A stretch of DNA of 33,861 nt from Bacteroidales bacterium (lineage in GTDB: Bacteria > Bacteroidota > Bacteroidia > Bacteroidales > F082): contig JAEETH010000040.1 in NCBI GenBank assembly GCA_016290215.1, forward strand, positions 1 through 33,861. The letters run 5' to 3'. Positions within the stretch are counted from its first letter, which is position 1. Each line of letters begins with the position of its first letter. A program made the position numbers and the translations under genes. The notes beneath the pieces were generated by a model that saw only the letters and a list, made by a program, of their open reading frames with translations, was not told where the DNA came from and made no database searches. This document shows positions 14,331 to 20,331 of this stretch, piece after piece.

Positions 14331-16526
14331 TTATAGCACATTCTTTAACAATTTCCAGTCATCACTTTGGATGTTGTCGGAATATTGTTCGTCACAAATG
14401 CAGAGTTCTTGACTTTGTTTATCCTTGCGAACAAAACCGCCTTTAAGGTTGTGTTTCTTCAAATAAACCTTCAACACCTCGAACTTTTTGGATGAGAAAA
14501 TATCAATATCTTCGCTTTTGCCTGTCCTGTCAAAACCGCCCTTGGTCTCAATAATCCAAGTTTCACCATTTTGTAGGCCGATGATGTAGTCTGGATAGAA
14601 AGACTTCAACTTGCCAGAGTTGTCAGTATAAACAATGGAAAAATATTCGCTACCCTTGTCACCATTCTTGTAGAGCCATTTCACAGATTGGCATGATTCG
14701 CAATATTTTTCAAATGCACGTTCGGAATCGGAACGAGGTTCGGCTGAAAACATGTAACCATCGTATACGTTTTTTGCCATAACGGTTTGGTCTTTTGCCT
14801 TACCGTTGAAGGTGAAAACGATTTCTTGTGGAAACTTGAATTCGAACATTGTCACTTGATTTCCAGAAGGCAATGCTGTTTGTTGCAAGTTGGTTGCCAT
14901 GGCTTGTAATATGTCATGTCTGAGTCGGTCGGAATTGTTGATGACAAAAGCATACAAGTGCCTAATTTCCAAATCTAAAATACGTTTTTCGTATTTGTAT
15001 ATTTGGCCGAACAATCTACGGATAATAACATTCATTTGGTCGTAGGTCAAACCGATTCTCAAGCCAATGTTGGCAATTTCATGATGGAATTCTCGGCCAT
15101 GTTTATGAGTGTTTAACGGTTCGTTAATTCGGATATCGTTCAATTTCTCAAATTCCTCTTTGCTCAACATATGAATGTCACCTGAAACGGTATGCCTGAT
15201 AATATCTGTGGAAAAATCGTAGCCACCGGTTTCTAAACGAGTCCGATTGGAATTATAGTCTTTGTCCGTTTTATATGTTTTTGCATAATAGGATGCAATG
15301 GCTTGTAGTGCCTGTCTGCTATCACGGGCCGTCGTTGCCAGATCTGACTTATATTCGCCTTGAAGAGAAAAAGTCTTATGCTCCTTTTTTAAATAAAGTT
15401 TGGCGGCGTTTAGTGCACCATTGCCCAAAGAAGCCTGTACTCCTTCAGTGAATTTCTCATCAAGCGTATATAAATAACAACGGTCAAGCAAGTCATTGTC
15501 GTAGTGCTTGGCTTCGGGCATTCTTCGAATACGGCCAATAGTTTGTATCTCAAAGGTTTCGTTCATGTTGTCACGCAACTTTACTAAGATATGGGCTCTC
15601 GGACAATCCCAGCCCGTAGCTACGGCTTGCTTGATGATAACTGCAATAGGTAGTGCATTAGGCTCTTCGATAGATTCTAGGTTTTCTTTCTTATCGCTTA
15701 GCCAAATGGCCAATGATTGATTTTCATAAGTAATCTGTTTGCCTTCAAACCAAGTCTCAACATGCTCTAACAGAACATCGTTTTTGTTAGGCAACTGAAC
15801 GATAATCAGCGGATTGATGTTTGATTCACGTTGAAGGAACGCCGCAGAAAGTTCCCGCTGTTTTGACAAGGCTCTATCCAAAAGAAAACCGATTTGATCA
15901 TCGATGTTCTCATTCTGTGCAAACCCTTCGTTGATGACCAATAATTTCTTAATAAGGCCTGAAGCAATTACATCGGCTTCTTCCACCTCAATTAGTGTCG
16001 AGTCAGTATAGCCTCTCGGTGTTGCAGATGCACGAATAATCTTGTCGGTTTTGAAATACTCCAGAATTTCATTGGCTTTCACACTGTCATTCTGATGGCT
16101 TTCGTCAACAATGACTTTGAACTGTAAGCCATTGTTTTGTGCAGTTTCAATGTGTTCCAAAAAGTTCTTGCGTTCTCCTTCCTTGAGAGCATTGTTGCCT
16201 TTCTTGGTGAGTTTCTCCCAGTTGATGAAACAACAATCGTTTTCGGCAAAGCCGCTTGTCATCACATCGGCAAGGAGTTTGGTTTGTGCATTGTGTATGT
16301 ACTTGTCCATCTTGGCCTTGCTTTGCTCTTCAAGGTCGCCTTTGCCAGGTGTTAGCCAGATGAACACGATTTTAGGAACGCTTTTGCAATACTCATCCAT
16401 GAAGTGTGTGAGCATGATGGTTTTGCCGCTGCCCGTGGGACTTTTCAGAATGATGTCACGCTTGTCATTTTCCATTGCTTCTTTCAGTTTTGCAATGGCT
16501 TTCAGTTGAAATTCAACTAATTGCAT
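14331..16526 (-). CDS. res: Type III restriction enzyme, Res subunit
   Basis: 731 residues. Superfamily 2 helicase motifs: Walker A PTGSGKT at 30-36, DESH at 141-144, SATP at 167-170, and a motif VI-like QTIGRIRRMPEA near 340. The C-terminus has a PD-(D/E)XK nuclease: P645-D646 and E660-T-K662 (YPDYIIGL then IIETKG). In type III systems Res needs Mod to cut and uses ATP to move or diffuse along DNA between two inversely oriented sites. It is the second gene of the mod-res operon, 12 bases after mod. It is shorter than the ~900-1000-residue classical EcoP1I Res, but the helicase and nuclease motifs are present. Confidence 0.9.
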   Translation of the reverse strand: MQLVEFQLKAIAKLKEAMENDKRDIILKSPTGSGKTIMLTHFMDEYCKSVPKIVFIWLTPGKGDLEEQSKAKMDKYIHNAQTKLLADVMTSGFAENDCCFINWEKLTKKGNNALKEGERKNFLEHIETAQNNGLQFKVIVDESHQNDSVKANEILEYFKTDKIIRASATPRGYTDSTLIEVEEADVIASGLIKKLLVINEGFAQNENIDDQIGFLLDRALSKQRELSAAFLQRESNINPLIIVQLPNKNDVLLEHVETWFEGKQITYENQSLAIWLSDKKENLESIEEPNALPIAVIIKQAVATGWDCPRAHILVKLRDNMNETFEIQTIGRIRRMPEAKHYDNDLLDRCYLYTLDEKFTEGVQASLGNGALNAAKLYLKKEHKTFSLQGEYKSDLATTARDSRQALQAIASYYAKTYKTDKDYNSNRTRLETGGYDFSTDIIRHTVSGDIHMLSKEEFEKLNDIRINEPLNTHKHGREFHHEIANIGLRIGLTYDQMNVIIRRLFGQIYKYEKRILDLEIRHLYAFVINNSDRLRHDILQAMATNLQQTALPSGNQVTMFEFKFPQEIVFTFNGKAKDQTVMAKNVYDGYMFSAEPRSDSERAFEKYCESCQSVKWLYKNGDKGSEYFSIVYTDNSGKLKSFYPDYIIGLQNGETWIIETKGGFDRTGKSEDIDIFSSKKFEVLKVYLKKHNLKGGFVRKDKQSQELCICDEQYSDNIQSDDWKLLKNVL

Positions 16527-16534
16527 AATAAGTT

Positions 16535-16540
16535 CCTCCT
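16535..16540 (-). promoter_or_regulatory. Strong Shine-Dalgarno sequence before res
   Basis: On the minus strand AGGAGG lies 8 bases upstream of the res ATG and overlaps the mod stop codon (TAGGAGG). Bacteroidota genes rarely use such sequences, and no other gene in this window has one this good, which suggests transfer from a lineage that uses them or a need for coupled translation. Confidence 0.7.
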
Positions 16541-18284
16541 ATCGGTTAAGTTCGTTGTAATAATAATCGGGAATTACGTTCACCTGTATTCCTTTAGCTT
16601 TCAGGTACTTCTCTTGTTCGGCAGAGAGCAAAACATCGTGGCCTCGATACAAAATCTTTGCGGAATTCTCTGATTTAGCTACAAATTGTTCCATTTCCTC
16701 GTCTGTGAGCACGATGGCTATTTTGTTGTTTCCGTTAAAATTGATGCCGTTTTCCAATTCTACCAATTCACGGATATGTAGCAGGAGTTCATCGGCATAT
16801 TCGTAGTACAGTTTTTCGCTAATGGGAACAAAGTCTATTTTGAAGTATTTGAGCGAGGCATTGTAATGTTCGTTGTATTCGCTTCCGTCTCTGCGCTTGC
16901 CAGTGATGACGGTTTTCAATCTTTCGTAGGTAACATCTCGGCAGATGTTGTTCTCGTTGTTGGTGCAGAGGATGAATTTATGCTTTGTTGTTTTGTTGAC
17001 GTTGTAACCCAATAAGGCATGGCCTGTTGAACCACTTCCTGCGAAAAAGTCTAACACATTTTTTCTTCCTTTAGAAAGTCCACCCATATCGAAACAATGT
17101 TGTAGGAATGCAATAGGTTTTTTCCCATTTCTAAATTCTATATCACCTTCATAACCAACATTATTAAATGATTGTTCAAAATCAAGAAAATTTGCATAAG
17201 GTACTTCTTTTATGTCTGAACGCATTTGAGGAACTCCCTGCAAATAATCTCCATTTTTTCTTTTGCGTTTATCAGGAATTATAAAGTATCGATAGCCAAC
17301 CCCATCATCACCCATATTTTCAACTTTATAAACATATCCTAACTTTTCTCCTATATATTGATTGAGGTATTTCATAAAAAAACGCCCGCTACTGTTTCCT
17401 TCTTTAATACTGCCTCGAATACTAATTCTCTTGAATCGACTTATTGAAGGTTCTCCCTTTTTTAATATGTACTGATGTGGTTGAAAGACTTCTACCTTTT
17501 TATTTCCAAAGTTTAATGTTTCTGATGGTGTCTCCAGTTCACATAATTCCCAAACATATTCATCATTAGAAGTGTTGTCAAAAGTTCGCTTACTGGTCTT
17601 ATGTTTAGTTGATTTCCTATAGAATAATAAATACTCAAATACTTCATGAAAATCTTTATCGCCTTTCAAAATGCGGTTTTCGTGACGCACTTTTACAGCA
17701 AAGGTTGTTAGATAGTTTTCCGTCCCAAAAATTTCATCACATAACAATTTCAATCCAAAAACTTCATTTTCATTTATAGAGATAAGAATACAGCCACTAT
17801 CCTTTAACAAGTTTGCTGCCTTTTTTAATCTTGGCTCCATGAATGACAACCATTTTGAATGAATAAATAGATCATCTTTGTTCACATAATTATCATCGTA
17901 TTGAAAATCATTACTCCCAGTATTATACGGGGGATCAATGTAAATCAAATCAATATTGTCTTTGTGGGTTTTCTCTAAAAGTTGCAAGGCTGCAAGATTG
18001 TCTCCTTCAATTAGGAAATTCATTTCGCCTCCATTGTCAATAAAAAGATCGGGCTGCTCGGTGAGAACAGGTGTATGTGTTTCAAGAATCTTATCAATCG
18101 CTTCACGATGATGCTCAAAGACGAGGCCGTATTTCTTACCATTCACCTCTTTGTTTAGTTCATCAAGGTATTGCAGAAGATTACCTGTATTGGAATCCTG
18201 TGGCGCAGCAGCAATATATGAGCGAATCTGTTGGATTTTTCCCAACAGTTCTTCGCGATGTTGTTTTGAAATATTTGTGCTCAT
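16539..18284 (-). CDS. mod: Type III DNA methyltransferase, Mod subunit (N6-adenine, beta class)
   Basis: 581 residues. The catalytic motif D117-P-P-Y (IDPPYNTG) comes before the SAM-binding motif DFFAGSGSTG at 412-421, the order of beta-class N6-adenine methyltransferases such as type III Mod. The stretch between, roughly 200-380, is the target-recognition domain and is visibly more AT-rich (bases about 17150-17700) than the rest, as expected for a segment swapped between strains. The final ~80 residues would contact Res. Mod alone methylates; with Res it directs cleavage. There is no simple-sequence repeat that would allow phase variation by slippage. The leader upstream is ~290 bases long and highly structured. 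Confidence 0.9.
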   Translation of the reverse strand: MSTNISKQHREELLGKIQQIRSYIAAAPQDSNTGNLLQYLDELNKEVNGKKYGLVFEHHREAIDKILETHTPVLTEQPDLFIDNGGEMNFLIEGDNLAALQLLEKTHKDNIDLIYIDPPYNTGSNDFQYDDNYVNKDDLFIHSKWLSFMEPRLKKAANLLKDSGCILISINENEVFGLKLLCDEIFGTENYLTTFAVKVRHENRILKGDKDFHEVFEYLLFYRKSTKHKTSKRTFDNTSNDEYVWELCELETPSETLNFGNKKVEVFQPHQYILKKGEPSISRFKRISIRGSIKEGNSSGRFFMKYLNQYIGEKLGYVYKVENMGDDGVGYRYFIIPDKRKRKNGDYLQGVPQMRSDIKEVPYANFLDFEQSFNNVGYEGDIEFRNGKKPIAFLQHCFDMGGLSKGRKNVLDFFAGSGSTGHALLGYNVNKTTKHKFILCTNNENNICRDVTYERLKTVITGKRRDGSEYNEHYNASLKYFKIDFVPISEKLYYEYADELLLHIRELVELENGINFNGNNKIAIVLTDEEMEQFVAKSENSAKILYRGHDVLLSAEQEKYLKAKGIQVNVIPDYYYNELNR

Positions 18285-18325
18285 CGGCGGTTGCTATTTC
18301 AGCGGTTGCAACTTACCGAGGAACA

Positions 18326-18489
18326 CAAGTACACCAGACACTTGGGAATACGAAAAGCGTGAATTTCACTTATTGTATTCCGAGGTGTTGGCGATACCTG
18401 TTCCCCAATAAGTTCCGTCCACGCTTACGCGGACGTTCACTGAACTTATTCAGGGGGAACTTCTTATAGTCGCCAAACTTTCGGAATAC
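18326..18489 (-). promoter_or_regulatory. Structured mod leader with alternative hairpins
   Basis: A long imperfect hairpin spans 18375-18489: GTATTCCG (18375-18382) pairs with CGGAATAC (18482-18489), then GTTGGCGA (18387-18394) with TCGCCAAAC, TTCCCC with GGGGGAA, AATAAGTTC with GAACTTATT, and CGTCC with GGACG near the loop. GTATTCC at 18375-18381 can instead pair with GGAATAC at 18345-18351, forming a smaller hairpin that encloses GTGAA and TTCAC. The two folds exclude each other. A third stem, CAAGT/ACTTG, is at 18326-18344. It lies between a -7 box and the mod ATG, so it would be transcribed as leader RNA. It could be an attenuator, or a mobile palindromic element inserted there. Confidence 0.6.
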
Positions 18490-18578
18490 CTCGAATAAAT
18501 AGCAAACGCTATGGTTTATAATATGTTAGTTGTTTTCTATGTTTAAATCATCTAATTCTGTTTGGTGGTTTATTGGCG

Positions 18579-18586
18579 CAAAAATA
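18579..18586 (-). promoter_or_regulatory. Candidate -7 box for mod-res
   Basis: TATTTTTG on the minus strand. It would place transcription about 290 bases upstream of the mod ATG. No convincing -33 TTTG; other promoters inside the leader are possible. Confidence 0.4.
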
Positions 18587-18593
18587 AGGAATA

Positions 18594-18674
18594 TTCCATT
18601 TAGGAAATAATTGTTGTACAGAAAAATCGGAAATTCCGATTTTCTTTAAGCAACGACTATTTCCATTTTGGAAA
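18594..18674. repeat. Cluster of short palindromes upstream of mod
   Basis: TTCC and GGAA around ATTTA (18594-18606); AAAATCGGAA and TTCCGATTTT around a single A (18623-18643, perfect); TTTCCA and TGGAAA around TTT (18660-18674). The middle one resembles a terminator stem. The non-coding stretch 18285-19121 has no intact gene; it holds the mod leader, these palindromes, a duplicated fragment and a third hairpin unit. Confidence 0.7.
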
Positions 18675-18882
18675 CCCCTTGTTCTTCCGCATTTGCAATG
18701 TGGAAGTGGAGAATATTAGCATTTGTAATGCGAAAACAGACAATTGCGGCTGTCACATTGTGGCAACCGCATGATTAACGAGAAATCCCTCAAATCATCT
18801 TCTCAATCCCCCAGCAGAAAGCCCTCAGCCCCAAATCCGGGGTCTTGAGGTCTTTTTCGTGTAGCTTGTTGAGGATGCCGTC
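18675..18882. repeat. 208-bp direct repeat, copy 1
   Basis: Matches 19429-19636 at a constant offset of 754 bases with about four substitutions, roughly 98% identical. It begins CCCCTTGTTCTTCCGC and ends inside the PII-like coding sequence. It includes hairpins with arms CTTCCGCATT/AATGTGGAAG (18684-18706, one mismatch) and GCATT/AATGC (18719-18731), and a longer TGCGG/CCGCA stem at 18745-18771. Confidence 0.9.
18790..18882 (-). pseudogene. C-terminal fragment of a PII-like gene (duplicate)
   Basis: Encodes the last ~31 residues of the gene at 19544-19837 (ILNKLHEKDLKTPDLGLRAF and on to the same stop), with Q-to-K and similar small changes. Upstream of 18882 the match stops and sequence made of palindromic repeats begins, so no complete protein exists. 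It is a product of the 208-bp duplication. Confidence 0.85.
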
Positions 18883-18887
18883 CTCCC

Positions 18888-18980
18888 GTTCTTCCGCATT
18901 TGCAATGCGGAAGTGGAGAATATGAGCATTTGCAATGCGAAAATGGACAATAGCGGCTGCCGCAGGATTAATGGGAAATT
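18888..18980. repeat. Third, diverged copy of the hairpin unit
   Basis: Resembles the first ~90 bases of the 208-bp repeat but is diverged. Here the hairpins are perfect: CTTCCGCATT (18891-18900) and AATGCGGAAG (18904-18913) around TGC; GCATT (18926-18930) and AATGC (18934-18938) around TGC. It ends near AGCGGCTGCCGCAGGATTAATGG. Confidence 0.75.
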
Positions 18981-19121
18981 CGTGTGGCAAAAATGGTAAG
19001 TTTGGTTATTTTGTTTATTTTTGCGATCGTATTCTAAAAGAGTGGTAAGTCATGCCGAAAAATGGTATCGCTTCTACATCTTGAAAGAACCTCTTATTTG
19101 TGAGAAAATCAATAAAAAGAT

Positions 19122-19394
19122 ATGAAAACAAAGAACCGTTATAGTGTTGTTGAAATAGAGCCTTGTGGCGAATACAAGCTTCGTGTCACTTTTGCCGATG
19201 GGAAGTGCAATGTTGTTGACTTTGAACCCTATTTCATTAAACGGCCCCATCCGCAATACGACCAATATCACGACCCCGTCCGTTTCCTTGACTATAAATT
19301 AGAGTATGGAAATCTTGTTTGGGGCGATAATTGGGATTTGATGTTTGATCCACTCAATCTCTATTATAATAATTTGTTCAAGAATTACAATTGA
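19122..19394 (+). CDS. DUF2442-like small protein
   Basis: 90 residues, starting MKTKNRYSVVEIEPCGEYKL with RVTFADGKCNVVDFEP and ending in LYYNNLFKNYN. The pattern 'xxV...L.V.F.DG....VDF.P' is that of DUF2442 proteins, often found as the partner of DUF4160 in toxin-antitoxin-like pairs. No DUF4160 gene is present beside it; the ~100 bases upstream hold no intact frame. It lies between the two copies of a 208-bp duplication, so it probably arrived with that rearrangement. No signal peptide or membrane segment. Function unknown. Confidence 0.65.
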   Translation: MKTKNRYSVVEIEPCGEYKLRVTFADGKCNVVDFEPYFIKRPHPQYDQYHDPVRFLDYKLEYGNLVWGDNWDLMFDPLNLYYNNLFKNYN

Positions 19395-19428
19395 TTTTGT
19401 GAGGAACGGCCTTCAGATTGCCCTTGTT

Positions 19429-19636
19429 CCCCTTGTTCTTCCGCATTTGCAATGTGGAAGTGGAGAATATTAGCATTTGTAATGCGAAAACAGACAATTG
19501 CGGCTGTCACATTGTGGCAACCGCATGATTAACGAGAAATCTCTCAAATCATCTTCTCAATCCCCCAGCAGAAAGCCCTCAGCCCCAAATCCGGGGTCTT
19601 GAGGTCTTTTTCGTGCAGCTGGTTGAGGATGCTGTC
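19429..19636. repeat. 208-bp direct repeat, copy 2
   Basis: The presumed parental copy: it covers the last 31 codons of the intact PII-like gene plus its downstream hairpins (19438-19460 and 19473-19485). See 18675-18882. Confidence 0.9.
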
Positions 19637-19837
19637 TACTTTGTCGTCGTCGACAATGCTGATGATGGCGTTGTTCAAGGTTGGCCAAGCGTGGGTGCCG
19701 TAGTGCGGCTCGCCCGTGTTGCTGCCGTGGCCCTTGATTTCGTTCCATTCGGTGAAGCCTTTTGTGCCGTTATCATTTAGCACCTTGGCGATTTCGTCGT
19801 AGTAGGCTTGGTTGTATGTGATTAGGATGGCTTTCAT
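19544..19837 (-). CDS. Small PII/CutA-like protein at the end of the efflux operon
   Basis: 97 residues, MKAILITYNQAYYDEIAKVL at the start and GHGSNTGEPHYGTHAWPTL (~36-54) in the position of the PII T-loop, then NNAIISIVDDDKVDSILNQL. The beta-alpha-beta pattern and length fit a PII-like ferredoxin-fold protein of the kind found next to Bacteroidota RND efflux genes; the classical PII uridylylation tyrosine motif is not evident. The family may bind a metal or nucleotide through the loop (inference). It is the last gene of the efflux operon, 79 bases after the four-helix-bundle gene. Its 3' end is duplicated at 18790-18882. Confidence 0.75.
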   Translation of the reverse strand: MKAILITYNQAYYDEIAKVLNDNGTKGFTEWNEIKGHGSNTGEPHYGTHAWPTLNNAIISIVDDDKVDSILNQLHEKDLKTPDLGLRAFCWGIEKMI

Positions 19838-19846
19838 GTTTTTCTA

Positions 19847-19878
19847 TAGCTATCAGCCGTCAGCTATCAGCCGTCAGC
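19847..19878. repeat. Short intergenic repeat (efflux operon gap 4)
   Basis: AGCTATCAGCCGTC occurs twice in tandem between the PII-like and four-helix-bundle genes, with a third related GACTGATAGCC at ~19891. It is the same repeat type seen in every other gap of this operon. Confidence 0.8.
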
Positions 19879-19916
19879 TTGGTTTGGACGGGACTGATAG
19901 CCAACGACTCTATGGG

Positions 19917-20267
19917 TTAGTTTATTGAATCAATTAATTTGCTAAGCATTGCTTTAATCTCTTTTACTTCTTTGTCAAGCGGCAGATAGGATTCCTTGTC
20001 AAGAAATTCAAGGTCATAAGCCAACAGCAATTCTTCTTCTACTTCAGAAGCAGAACCCGCAGCAATATTGAGATAGTGGGCAAATTCAGCATCAGACCTT
20101 CTTCCACATCCTTCTGCAATGTTGAAAGGAATCGACATGGATGCTCTTCGTATCTGTGAGGTCAGTCCAAACAGTTCTTCTTTTGGAAAACTCTTTGTTC
20201 TCTTATAGATACTCAAGGCAAGTTGATGTCCTCTTGACCACACCTTGTATTGATGGAAATCTCTCAT
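19917..20267 (-). CDS. Four-helix-bundle protein (S23/IVS-encoded family)
   Basis: 116 residues with the family markers KVWSRGHQLALSIYKRTKSFP, FGLTSQIRRASMSIPFNIAEGCGR (~34-57) and FAHYLNIAAGSASEVEEEL. The family was first seen in intervening sequences inside 23S rRNA genes, but stand-alone copies are scattered through Bacteroidota genomes and their job is unknown. It forms a homopentamer in structures of relatives. It lies between the RND pump and PII-like genes in the same direction; it may have been inserted together with the surrounding short repeats rather than belong to efflux. Confidence 0.88.
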   Translation of the reverse strand: MRDFHQYKVWSRGHQLALSIYKRTKSFPKEELFGLTSQIRRASMSIPFNIAEGCGRRSDAEFAHYLNIAAGSASEVEEELLLAYDLEFLDKESYLPLDKEVKEIKAMLSKLIDSIN

Positions 20268-20300
20268 TTTAACCAGTTACTTATTGTTTGACATGGAATT

Positions 20301-20331
20301 AGCTGACGGCTGATTGCTGATAGCTGACGGC
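20301..20331. repeat. Short intergenic repeat (efflux operon gap 3)
   Basis: AGCTGACGGCTGATTGCTGA followed by TAGCTGACGGC between the pump stop and the four-helix-bundle gene. It abuts the pump stop codon. Confidence 0.8.

Noticed and set aside
18288-18310. Two GCGGTTGC octamers upstream of mod considered as an operator
   Set aside because: Only two short copies 15 bases apart; too little to separate from chance.
18071-18469. 132-codon plus-strand frame over the mod start and leader
   Set aside because: It is antisense to the mod N-terminus and to the leader hairpin; no promoter or recognisable protein.
18790-18990. 66-codon minus-strand frame
   Set aside because: The N-terminal half is translated palindromic repeat (HFRIANA twice); only the last ~31 codons derive from a real gene, by duplication.
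13600-19640. Whole accessory region considered as a prophage or integrative element
   Set aside because: No integrase, structural, conjugation or replication gene was found; only defence genes, repeats and fragments.
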